Shown: piece after piece, positions 35,090-43,180 of the stretch
Position numbering within the stretch: the first letter of the stretch is position 1
Layout of the letters: each line of letters begins with the position of its first letter
NCBI RefSeq assembly: GCF_021398735.1
Contig: NZ_CP090349.1
Span: 3,553,001-3,617,000 of the forward strand
Length of the DNA: 64,000 nt
Source of the DNA: Methylobacterium oryzae
Lineage (GTDB): Bacteria > Pseudomonadota > Alphaproteobacteria > Rhizobiales > Beijerinckiaceae
Direction of reading: 5' to 3'
The notes under the pieces: generated by a model
The model's database searches: none
What the model was told of the DNA's origin: nothing
Seen by the model: only the letters and a program-made list of their open reading frames with translations
Translations under genes and position numbers: made by a program

Positions 35090-35231
35090 CGCAAGACGTA
35101 TCGCTGTGCTGCGACATCCTAAATCTCGCACCTGCGATAAGTTCGATCAGGACCGCAGAAGGCAAGACACTTCTGTGTGAAAGCGCACACCCCGCGACAG
35201 GCGCGGCGTCGGGTTCGGAACCCTGACCGCC

Positions 35232-36272
35232 TCAGTACGCCGGGACGACGCGCGTCTCGGGCAGCGGCGCCCGCATGGTGAAGTGCAGCCCGGCCGGCTG
35301 GAAATCGAAGGCGATGTCCGCCTGGCACTGGACCTTCAGGACACGCTGCAGCAGCGTCGAGCCGAAGCCCTTCCGCGTCGGCACCGCCGTGGCCGGACCA
35401 CCCCGCTCGGTCCAGTCGAGGTGCAGCATGCGGGCGGCCGGCGTCTGCTCGATATCCCACCGGATCGCGATCCGGCCCTCCGGGACCGACAGGGCGCCGT
35501 GCTTGGCCGCGTTGGTCGTCAGCTCGTGGATGGCCATGCCGGTCGGGACCGCGAGGTCGCCCATCAGGTCGATCGCGGGGCCGTCCAGCTGGATGCGGGC
35601 GCCCTCGATGTCGTTGTAGGGCCCGAGCTCGTTCATCAGCATCTCGCGTAGGGGCGCCTGCTGCCAGTAATCCTCGGTCAGGAGATTGTGGGTCTTGGCC
35701 AGCGAGATCACCCGCGCCGAGAACGACGCGTAGAACGCGTCGACGCTGGTCGCGGACCGGGCCGAGGCCCCGAGCAGCGCCTGCACGGTGGCCAGCGTGT
35801 TCTTCACCCGGTGATGCAGCTCGCGGATCAGGAGCGCCTGCCGCTCGGTCGTGCGCTCGCGCTCCTCGAGATGGGCGCGCGCCTCGAGCTGCCGGCGCTT
35901 GGCGCGATGGGCGGAGCGGGCCGCCATGACCAGCGTCGCTGGGTGGAACGGGCGTTCCAGCACGCTGACGTTGCCGAGCATGTCGGTCAGCTGCGCGTTG
36001 GGCTCGGCGCCCCGCAGCCGCAGGAGGATGAACGGGAAATCGGACCAGGGCGGCTGCGCGGCGATCCAGTCCGCCAGGGCCTGGCGGTTCGAGGACAGCA
36101 GCGCCTCCTCGGTGAGCACCGCGCAGGCGGCCGCGTCGAGCCGGGAGACCACGTCCGCGAGGCTGGCGCACACCTGTGCCGCGATCCGCGCCTCGCCGAG
36201 GATCGCCGCGGCGACGGCGGCGTCGCGGCCACCCGGCGCGAAGATGAGAACCGGCAGTTCAGCCTCGGTCAT
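35232..36272 (-). CDS. HWE/HisKA_2 histidine kinase with degenerate receiver domain
   Basis: A 346-residue soluble kinase. Residues 1-125 resemble a response-regulator receiver but lack the phospho-accepting Asp in the usual position, so it is probably a pseudo-receiver. The phosphorylated His is in LIRELHHRVKNTLATVQALL, the HWE/HisKA_2 signature, and the ATPase part has AIHELTTNAAKHGALSVPEG and GFGSTLLQRVL. Its start lies 14 bases inside the end of the upstream KaiC-like gene, so the two are co-translated. Kinases of this class often feed PhyR or single-domain regulators in the general stress response. Confidence 0.87.
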   Translation of the reverse strand: MTEAELPVLIFAPGGRDAAVAAAILGEARIAAQVCASLADVVSRLDAAACAVLTEEALLSSNRQALADWIAAQPPWSDFPFILLRLRGAEPNAQLTDMLGNVSVLERPFHPATLVMAARSAHRAKRRQLEARAHLEERERTTERQALLIRELHHRVKNTLATVQALLGASARSATSVDAFYASFSARVISLAKTHNLLTEDYWQQAPLREMLMNELGPYNDIEGARIQLDGPAIDLMGDLAVPTGMAIHELTTNAAKHGALSVPEGRIAIRWDIEQTPAARMLHLDWTERGGPATAVPTRKGFGSTLLQRVLKVQCQADIAFDFQPAGLHFTMRAPLPETRVVPAY

Positions 36273-37767
36273 CAGCCGCGCGGGTCGGCAGGAGCGACGA
36301 CCGCTCACCCTCGAATGTCGGAACGCCGGTCATGATACCTCGGAACGCGCTGAGCGGTTCGCCAACGCGGATCCCGCCGGAGTCGATCCGCAATTCGCGG
36401 ATCGTGTCCTCGTGGCTGCCGGTCCGCTTCTTCACGACCGAGATCGCGCGCCGAAGCCGCCCGTCGGCCTCGAAGGTGCGGAACAGCAGGATCGTGTCGC
36501 TGAGGTAGGTGAGGTCGACAGTCGCGCCCATCGCCCCGATCATGCCGTGCTGGGCCAGGACGAGGAGCGAGAGCACGCCCTGCTGGTTCAGGTAGGTCAG
36601 CATCTCGTGCATCTGCAGGAGCAGGTAATTCTCCTCCGGCATGGCGTTGTGATAGCCGGTCAGGGAGTCGATCACGACCGTCGTCACGCCCCGGTGCTCG
36701 ACCGCGTTCTGGACGATGTCGGCGAGTTCGCCGGGCGAGACCTCGGCCGGGTCGATCTGCTCGACGATGAGCGATCCGGCGGCGATCGCGTCGTCGACCG
36801 GCATGGCGAGACCGCGGGCCCGGCGACTGAGGACGCCGGTGGTCTCGTCGAAGCTGAGGATCAGCGCGCGCTCGCCGCGGGCGATCGCCGCGGTGACGCA
36901 GGTGAGCGCCACCGTGGACTTGCCGACGCCGGACGGTCCGATCAGCATCGTGCTGGTGCCTCGGTCGAGGCCGCCGCCGAGCAGCTGGTCCAGTTCGGGG
37001 CTGCCCGTGCCGCACCGGTCGTCGGGGAAGGTGCCGAGATGCTCGGCCGCGACGAGGCGCGGGAACACCGTGAGCCCGCCGCGCCGGATGACGTAGTCGT
37101 GGAAACCGCCCCGGAACGGCGTGCCGCGCATCTTGATCACGCGCAGGCGCCGCCGCTCGCCGCCGTACAGGGGCGCGAGCTGCTCCAGCCGGATCACGGC
37201 GTGGCTGAGGCTGTGCAGGTTCAGGTCGTCCGTCTCGGCGGTGAGATCGTCGAGGAGCAGCGCCGTGGTGTTCTGGATGAGCAGGAAGCTGCGCAGGGCG
37301 TGGACCTGCCTGCGGTAGCGCAGCGATCCCTGCGAGAGCAGCCGGATCTCCGAGAGGCTGTCGAACACCACGCGCTGCGGCTTGAGCCGCTCGATCTCGG
37401 CGATCGCCATCCGGACGGTCTCGCCGAGCTCGAGGTCGGACGAGTGGACGAGGCTCTGCTGCTGCCCGGGGTCGAGGCTGAGTTCCGGCGCGACGAGCTC
37501 GCAGATCTCGATGCCGTCGAGGGACCAGCCGTGGCGCTCCGCGACGTTCAGGAGCTCGCGCCGGCTCTCCGAGAGCGTGATGTACAGGCAGCGCTCGCCC
37601 CGGCGCACGCCGTCGAGGAGGAACTGCATCGCCAGCGTCGTCTTGCCGGATCCGGGCCGCCCCTCGATGAGGTGCGAGCGCTGGGACGCGTAGCCGCCGG
37701 CCAGGATGTAGTCGAGGCCGGTCACCCCGGTGGAGACCGGTGCCGCGTCGTGATCGGTCACTGCCAT
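36259..37767 (-). CDS. KaiC-like RecA-superfamily ATPase with two KaiC domains
   Basis: A 502-residue protein with tandem KaiC domains, as in the cyanobacterial clock ATPase (519 aa). Domain 1 has Walker A GRPGSGKTT at 36-44 and domain 2 has GPSGVGKST near 270. Each has a Walker B-like segment (RVVFDSLSEIRLL, TVVIDSLTGYHNA). The end has VKKRTGSHEDTIRELRI and FRGIMTGVPTFEG, both typical of non-cyanobacterial KaiC-like proteins. The autophosphorylation sites of clock KaiC cannot be assigned confidently. No kaiA or kaiB is nearby; instead a histidine kinase overlaps its 3' end. The start is the ATG at 37767; the frame opens further upstream. Confidence 0.88.
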   Translation of the reverse strand: MAVTDHDAAPVSTGVTGLDYILAGGYASQRSHLIEGRPGSGKTTLAMQFLLDGVRRGERCLYITLSESRRELLNVAERHGWSLDGIEICELVAPELSLDPGQQQSLVHSSDLELGETVRMAIAEIERLKPQRVVFDSLSEIRLLSQGSLRYRRQVHALRSFLLIQNTTALLLDDLTAETDDLNLHSLSHAVIRLEQLAPLYGGERRRLRVIKMRGTPFRGGFHDYVIRRGGLTVFPRLVAAEHLGTFPDDRCGTGSPELDQLLGGGLDRGTSTMLIGPSGVGKSTVALTCVTAAIARGERALILSFDETTGVLSRRARGLAMPVDDAIAAGSLIVEQIDPAEVSPGELADIVQNAVEHRGVTTVVIDSLTGYHNAMPEENYLLLQMHEMLTYLNQQGVLSLLVLAQHGMIGAMGATVDLTYLSDTILLFRTFEADGRLRRAISVVKKRTGSHEDTIRELRIDSGGIRVGEPLSAFRGIMTGVPTFEGERSSLLPTRAADDRG

Positions 37768-38040
37768 GTCGAGGTCTCTGCCGTCGTCCCACGGGCGGGC
37801 GGCCCGTCGACCGCGCGACGGAACGCGGAGCCCGGTCTCGTACACGATGGCGCGCGCGGCGCGAAACGCCGCCGCGCGGCCGGCCCGGCGCGCCTGCCCG
37901 ACGGGCGCGCGGCGAGGCGCTGCCCCCCGCAGGTCCGGGAACCGGCGCGCACGGGCCTCGCGGCCGCGGGACGGCCCCTCCCCCGGTCAGGTCGGAAGGC
38001 CCGGCACCCGCAGGGGGCGGGCGCCGGGGCGGTCAGGGCG

Positions 38041-39591
38041 TCACTGGCTGCCCGGGCCCTTCGCGAGGCCGGCCAGGGTGAACAGGTCCACCGACAGCTT
38101 CGCGCCGATCACGAAGGCGTCCGGGATCGGCTTCGGGCGGAACGGGAAGCGGGTCTGGTCCGGGTCGATCACGTATTGCAGGTTCGGCATCAGCCGCACC
38201 GCCGGGGTCAGCTGGATGCCGTAGCTCAGCTCCAGGATGGTCTGCAGGGACTCGACGGTCCGGGTGCCGAGCCCCAGTGACGCGCGCGCCGCCCGGATGT
38301 TGGCCGTGCCCAGCGGCGAGAGCTTCTCCATGGCGAAGACGAGGCCGAGGGTGTCGTAGGGCCGACCCGGGAAGGTGCCGGTCAGCACGGCGCCGCCCTC
38401 CAGGAAGTAATCCTGGGTCTGCCGGCCGCCGGTGCCGCCGATCACGACGCCGAACACCGACAGGCCCTGGACGCCGCTCGGGTCCGGCCGCCAGACCATC
38501 TGGTCGAAGCGCGCGTAGACCGCCGAGCGCCCGAACCGGGTCAGCGGATCGAGACCGCTGAAGACCTGAGCCCCGCCCCGCTGGTCGAGCACGGGATCCT
38601 TGTAGTCCGACCGGTCGAAGACGGCGCCGATGCTGTAGTTGCGCGGCAGCGGATCGTTGCCGAAATTGGTCGCGTAGCCGACCTCCACCGGCACCAGGAA
38701 TCCAGCGGCGCCGCTGGTCGACCAGTCGATGCCGTTCCGGGTCGGCAGCTGGTCGCGCGGGTTCACCTCGTAGATGCCGGCGTGCAGGAACACCTTGTCG
38801 TTGACCCAGGCCTTGGCGTGGCCGCCCCAGGTGGCGATCGGCCAGTAGGTGAAGTTCGTCAGCTTGAAGATGGACTTGGGCGCGCCGCAGGTCGCGTTGT
38901 TCTGGAAGTTGCAGTAGAGCGGCGAGGCCAGGAAGTTGGGGTTGGCGAGCAGGCGGCCCACCTCGATGTCGAGGCGGTTGTCGAACAGCTTCTGCTCGTA
39001 GGACAGCAGCGTCAGATGGGCGGTCTGGCCGCCGCCGTAGATCTCCTGCACGCTGCCGTTGAAGCCGATGTCATCCTGGGCCAGGCTCCGGCCGTGGCGC
39101 TGGGTGACGATCGTGTGGACCGAGCCGCCGTCGATGCCGGCGAGGCGGGCGAGATCGGCGTCGAGGCCGAACGCGATCTGGCCCGCATAGGCCGATCCCT
39201 GCCGGATGCCGCCGGACGGGTTGGCGGCGAACTCGCCCGTGTAGTTCAGGACCATGCTGATCCCGTTGCCGAGATCGAGGGTGCCCGGCGGCAGGCTGGG
39301 CGGCGTCGCGCTGCTGCCCTGCACGTCGAGGCTGGCGGCGGCGCTGCTGGCGCCCGAGAAGCTCCGCGCCTCCCGGATGACCCGCCGCCGGGCGCGGTTC
39401 GCCCGATACCGGGCCTTCTGCGCCGGGCTCGCCTTCGGTCCCGGATTCACCGGGGCCGGTCCCCCGTCCGGTGCCGTCGCCTCGACCTGCGCGATCGCCG
39501 GGCCCGCGCCCGCCGTGATCGACGCGGCGCAGAACGCCAGCGCGGCCCATCGCCAATGCTTTGCCCGATGCTTGCCCCGATGCTTTCCCAT
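38041..39591 (-). CDS. Carbohydrate porin, OprB family
   Basis: A 516-residue outer-membrane porin. The basic N-terminus and hydrophobic core (WAALAFCAASITAGAGPAIA) form the signal peptide. A linker rich in Ala, Arg and Pro follows, then a beta-barrel with OprB blocks such as NGISMVLNYTGEFAANPSGG, ALDADLARL-like early strands, DIEVGRLLANPNFLASPLYC, and the closing barrel with VESLQTILELSYGIQLTPAV. OprB proteins admit mono- and disaccharides. It is immediately downstream of the sugar-dehydrogenase genes and probably serves the same pathway. The N-terminus has repeated GKHR/AKH units. Confidence 0.88.
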   Translation of the reverse strand: MGKHRGKHRAKHWRWAALAFCAASITAGAGPAIAQVEATAPDGGPAPVNPGPKASPAQKARYRANRARRRVIREARSFSGASSAAASLDVQGSSATPPSLPPGTLDLGNGISMVLNYTGEFAANPSGGIRQGSAYAGQIAFGLDADLARLAGIDGGSVHTIVTQRHGRSLAQDDIGFNGSVQEIYGGGQTAHLTLLSYEQKLFDNRLDIEVGRLLANPNFLASPLYCNFQNNATCGAPKSIFKLTNFTYWPIATWGGHAKAWVNDKVFLHAGIYEVNPRDQLPTRNGIDWSTSGAAGFLVPVEVGYATNFGNDPLPRNYSIGAVFDRSDYKDPVLDQRGGAQVFSGLDPLTRFGRSAVYARFDQMVWRPDPSGVQGLSVFGVVIGGTGGRQTQDYFLEGGAVLTGTFPGRPYDTLGLVFAMEKLSPLGTANIRAARASLGLGTRTVESLQTILELSYGIQLTPAVRLMPNLQYVIDPDQTRFPFRPKPIPDAFVIGAKLSVDLFTLAGLAKGPGSQ

Positions 39592-39663
39592 GTGTGACTC
39601 CCCCTTAACCGCGCGGCCTTGCCTGGCTCTGTCGCGTTCGTGTCCCGCAGGGGGGCCTCCCGG

Positions 39664-40590
39664 TCAGTCCGTGAAGGCCTCCACCGCGCGGCGCTCGCCG
39701 CGCATGAAGGCGTCGGCGGCGTGGATCAGCGGATTCAGGTCGACGTCGCTGGTGCCGGTACGGACCAGGGCGGCGAAGCGGTCGTAGAGGCCGCGGTACT
39801 CCGCCTCGGGCGGGAGCGGCTGGTCGCGGCCGGCGATCGACAGGGCGGCCCCGCCCCGCGACAGGACCAGGGGGCCGTCGTCGGTCTCGACGCGGATGTC
39901 CCAGGTCTGCGGCCCGGTCTGGCGCCAGTCGAACCGGGCGCGGATCGGGGTGCCGGCGGCGTCCGCGAAGTGCAGGTCGGCGGCGATCGGCGCCTGCCGG
40001 TTCGCCGGCACCGACAGGGTCGCACCGGTGAGGAAGAACGGCGGCAGGATGTGGGTGGCGATCGACAGGGCGTTGATCCCCGGATCGAACACGCCCATCC
40101 CGCCCGCCTCCCAGATCCAGTCCTGGCCCGGGTGCCAGTGCCGGACATCCTCCAGCCAGGCGATCGCCGCCGACCGGATCCTGCGGCCCGATAGCCACCG
40201 GCGGGCGGGCTCCACCCCCGGCGCGCAGCGGGAGTGCCAGCTCGCGAACAGGCTCACGCCCCGGTCCCGCGCGGCCGCGACCAGGAGCCCGACCTCGGCC
40301 AGCGTCGCGCCCGGGGGCTTCTCGAGGAAGACGTGGCGGCCGGCCGCGATCGCCGCCAGGGCCGCCGCGCACCGCGCCTGCGGCGGCTGGCACAGGGCGA
40401 CGGCGTCGAGGTCGCCGTGCGCCGCCAGCATCGCCTCCAGGGTGGCGTAGCTCGGCACCCCGTCGAGGCCGCCGTGCCGGCTCGCCACCGCCACGAGCGC
40501 GTAGTCCGGCGAGGCGGCGATGGCCGGCAGGTGCTGGTCGCGGGCGATCTTGCCGACGCCCGCGAGGCCGATGCGGATCGGGGCCGCCAT
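39664..40590 (-). CDS. Gfo/Idh/MocA oxidoreductase, L-arabinose/D-galactose 1-dehydrogenase-like
   Basis: A 308-residue sugar dehydrogenase. The cofactor motif is GLAGVGKIARDQHLPAI and the family's Lys block is HVFLEKPPGATLAEV. The catalytic region shows MGVFDPGINALSIATHI. These features, with EDVRHWHPGQDWIWEAGG, resemble the galactose dehydrogenase of Pseudomonas fluorescens and the arabinose 1-dehydrogenase of Azospirillum, which turn the sugar into its lactone. With the lactonase, dehydratase and AraD1 genes here it would open a non-phosphorylating route. It stops 72 bp before the porin and starts one base after the AraD1 stop. Confidence 0.85.
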   Translation of the reverse strand: MAAPIRIGLAGVGKIARDQHLPAIAASPDYALVAVASRHGGLDGVPSYATLEAMLAAHGDLDAVALCQPPQARCAAALAAIAAGRHVFLEKPPGATLAEVGLLVAAARDRGVSLFASWHSRCAPGVEPARRWLSGRRIRSAAIAWLEDVRHWHPGQDWIWEAGGMGVFDPGINALSIATHILPPFFLTGATLSVPANRQAPIAADLHFADAAGTPIRARFDWRQTGPQTWDIRVETDDGPLVLSRGGAALSIAGRDQPLPPEAEYRGLYDRFAALVRTGTSDVDLNPLIHAADAFMRGERRAVEAFTD

Positions 40591-40591
40591 G

Positions 40592-41572
40592 TCAGAGCAC
40601 CCGCACGGACGGCGCGTCCGCCGGCGCGATCGCCAGCGGGTTGCGCAGGGGCCGCGTGAACGGCGCCGCCGCGATCTCGAACACGTCGCCCGGCCGGGTC
40701 GCGACGCCGTCGCTGAACGACAGGGTCGCGGTCCCGAAGAAGTGGACGTGCACGTCGCCGGGGCGCCGGAACGGCGCGTACTTGAAGTGGTGCCGCTCCA
40801 GATTGGCGATGCTGTGGGACATGTTGGCCTCCCCGGACAGGAACGGCTTCTCCCAGAGCACGGCTCCGTCGCGCAGGATGCGGCTCGTGCCGCGCACGTC
40901 CGGCGGCAGGGCCCCGAGCAAGAGCTCCGGGCCGAGGGCGGCCGGGCGGAGCTTGGAATGCGCCAGCCACAGGTAGTTGCCGCGCTCGGTCACGTGGTCG
41001 GAGAACTCGTTCGCCAGGGCGAAGCCGAGGCGCACCGGCGTTCCGTCGGCGTCGATCAGGTAGATCCCGGCGATCTCCGGCTCCTCGCCGCCGTCGCGGG
41101 CGAAGGCCGGCGAGACCAGCGGCTCGCCGCAGGCGACCAGGCTGGAGCCGTCGCCCTTGTAGAACCACTCGGGCTGCGCGCCGGCCTCGCCCGGCGCCGG
41201 TTTGCCGCCCTCGACGCCCATCCGGAACATGCGCATCGAATCGGTCGGCGCCGGGTCGGCCGCGTCCGCGCGGTGCATCGCGTCGCGGCCCTCGGCGGAG
41301 CCGAGATGCGTCAGGCCGGTGCCGCTCAGCAGGAGGTGCGCGGGATCGGCGTGATCGACGGGCGGCAGGAGCCGGACCGCGTCGAGATCGACGGGCGCGC
41401 CGAACCCCGCGCGCTCCGCCGTCGCGGCCAGATCGTCCCCCGCGGCGAGGGCCCTCCGCGCCAGGGCGAGCACGCTGTCGACGCCGAGCACCCGCCGCGC
41501 TTGGCCGTCGGCGAGCAGCGCGACGGCCCGCTGCCCGTCGGCGGCGCGAAATTGTAAGAGTGATCGTCCCAT
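40592..41572 (-). CDS. AraD1/GguC family protein, FAH superfamily
   Basis: A 326-residue member of the fumarylacetoacetate-hydrolase fold, in the branch called AraD1 or GguC. The opening MGRSLLQFRAADGQRAVALL, the LLSGTGLTHLGSAEGRDAMH block, EPEIAGIYLIDADGTPVRLGFALANEFSDH and AHSKLRPAALGPELLLG are characteristic, with the metal-binding Glu/Asp region around EPEIAGIY. In sugar-acid pathways this family is linked to dehydration of 2-keto-3-deoxy-L-arabinonate to 2-oxoglutarate semialdehyde. It sits between the dehydrogenase and the broken semialdehyde dehydrogenase, which fits that step. Confidence 0.85.
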   Translation of the reverse strand: MGRSLLQFRAADGQRAVALLADGQARRVLGVDSVLALARRALAAGDDLAATAERAGFGAPVDLDAVRLLPPVDHADPAHLLLSGTGLTHLGSAEGRDAMHRADAADPAPTDSMRMFRMGVEGGKPAPGEAGAQPEWFYKGDGSSLVACGEPLVSPAFARDGGEEPEIAGIYLIDADGTPVRLGFALANEFSDHVTERGNYLWLAHSKLRPAALGPELLLGALPPDVRGTSRILRDGAVLWEKPFLSGEANMSHSIANLERHHFKYAPFRRPGDVHVHFFGTATLSFSDGVATRPGDVFEIAAAPFTRPLRNPLAIAPADAPSVRVL

Positions 41573-41644
41573 CTGTGTCCTCCCGGGGATGCCCGCTTCG
41601 GGGCGTCCTGAACGCGCGGCCGTCGAGGGTCGCGCGGCGGCCCG

Positions 41645-42235
41645 TCAGTGGCCGGGTTGCGGGGCGCGAGCGCCGTCGATCCGGCGCGCGCGGTGCCGGG
41701 GATTGTCCGGGCGCAGGGGCGGCTGCGCGTCGGGCAGGTCCTGGGGGCGGACCGGGCGCAGGAAGCGCTCGATCGCCGGCGGTCCGACCGCGCTGCTGCG
41801 GCCGTCCGAGGTCGCCGGGAACGGGCCGCCCTGCACCATCGCGGGGGCGACCTCCGCGCCGGTCGGCCAGCCCTTCGCCAGGACCCGGCCGGACCTGCGG
41901 GCGGAGCGGACCGGATCCGCGAACAGGCGCGGCTGCCCGACCGCGCGGGCGCGCTCGCCCTCGACCCGCGCGCGCGGCTGGCCCGTCTCGGCCATCGCCC
42001 GCTCGATCGGCGGCGCACCGAGTTCGGCGATGCCGTCGGCGACAGCCTCGCGACAGCGCGCGCGTGTTTCCAGGGGCGCCCCGGAGACGTGCGGGAACGC
42101 CGCCTCCGCCGGGGCGCAGGCGGCCTCGACCTCCGCGGGGCCGGCGGCCCGGAAGACCGCGCCCGTGGCCGATTCGGCGGCGCCGCTCGGGACGCCGCCG
42201 CGCACCGAGACGGGCCCTGGCGGTTCACTACTCAT
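41645..42235 (-). pseudogene. Internally deleted 2-oxoglutarate-semialdehyde dehydrogenase
   Basis: Intact enzymes of this aldehyde-dehydrogenase branch are about 510-530 residues; this frame has 196. Residues 20-110 match the normal N-terminus ([26 protein letters not shown]-like helix, [31 protein letters not shown]). The sequence then jumps to the normal C-terminus ([51 protein letters not shown]). Roughly 320 residues are gone, including the NAD-binding fold and catalytic Cys and Glu. The reading frame happens to stay open. Several conserved positions in the remaining parts have also changed, so it has been decaying for some time. Confidence 0.85.
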
Positions 42236-42243
42236 ACAAATAA
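42230..42243. promoter_or_regulatory. Candidate operator shared with the epimerase/transporter promoter
   Basis: ACTCATACAAATAA overlaps the start codon of the deleted dehydrogenase, in the short region divergent from the GntR gene. A copy differing at one position (ACTCAGACAAATAA) is at 46233-46246 in the other divergent promoter of the cluster. Both are AT-rich islands in GC-rich DNA, which suggests a binding site for the cluster's regulator. Confidence 0.5.
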
Positions 42244-42382
42244 GCTAGAGCAGTTCGCTCCCGGCCGCAAGCGTGGCCGCGGTCCCGGTGCGGCGGGCGT
42301 TCCTCTTTGCGCTCCTACAACTTCAGGATACGATCACGCCGTTCCTGCCCCGACCCGGTGGCCCGGACCGGAGGTGGATGCG

Positions 42383-43123
42383 GTGAGGCAGGAGCGGGGC
42401 TCGGAGAACGTGACGCTGCCCCTCGCCTCGGGGTCGCGCCGCATCCACGGCTCGGTCGCCCGCGATCTGGGCGCGGCGATCCTCGGCGGCCGCTACGCGC
42501 CCGGGGACGTGCTGCCCGGCGAGATCGAATTCTCTGAGAAATTGAACGTCTCGCGCACCGCCTATCGCGAGGCGATCCGCATCCTGAGCGCGAAGGGGCT
42601 CGTCGAGAGCCGCCCGCGCACCGGCACCCGCGTCAGCCAGCGCAGCCGCTGGAACCTGCTCGATCCCGACATCCTCGCCTGGGCCTTCGAGTCGGAGCCG
42701 AGCGAGTCCTTCATCCGCGACCTGTTCGAGCTGCGGATGATCGTCGAGCCGGCCGCGGCCGCGCTCGCAGCCGAGCGGCGCTCCGGCCTCGACATCGCCC
42801 GGATGGGACACGCCCTGGAGGAGATGGGCCGCCACGGCCTCGCCACCGAGGCCGGGCGGGCCGCCGACCAGGCCTTCCACAACACGATCCTGGAAGCGGC
42901 CCGCAACGGCGCGCTGATCGCCCTGTCGAGCTCCATCGCCGCCGCGGTCACGTGGACGACGATCTTCAAGCACCGCCGCCAGGGCCTGCCCCGGGACCCG
43001 ATGCCGGATCACCGCGCCCTCTACGACGCGATCGTGGCGGGCGACCCGGACGCCGCCCGCGCGACGATGACCGAGCTGGTCCGCCTCGCCCTCGCCGACA
43101 CCGAGCTGGCGATGCGGCCCTGA
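42383..43123 (+). CDS. FadR/GntR family transcriptional regulator
   Basis: A 246-residue regulator. The N-terminal winged helix reads DLGAAILGGRYAPGDVLPGE, then LNVSRTAYREAIRILSAKGL and ESRPRTGTRVSQRS. The C-terminal FCD domain reads LFELRMIVEPAAAALAAERR, DQAFHNTILEAARN and PDHRALYDAIVAGDPDAA, with His and Asp residues that usually hold a metal and a small organic acid. It sits in the middle of the sugar cluster and is its likely repressor, with a sugar acid as inducer. The GTG at 42383 has GGAGG about eight bases upstream. Confidence 0.88.
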   Translation: MRQERGSENVTLPLASGSRRIHGSVARDLGAAILGGRYAPGDVLPGEIEFSEKLNVSRTAYREAIRILSAKGLVESRPRTGTRVSQRSRWNLLDPDILAWAFESEPSESFIRDLFELRMIVEPAAAALAAERRSGLDIARMGHALEEMGRHGLATEAGRAADQAFHNTILEAARNGALIALSSSIAAAVTWTTIFKHRRQGLPRDPMPDHRALYDAIVAGDPDAARATMTELVRLALADTELAMRP

Positions 43124-43180
43124 CGGTGCCGGCGGCGGGGCGCCGCCGGCCCGGACATTGCCCGAGTGGCCCGAGTGGCC

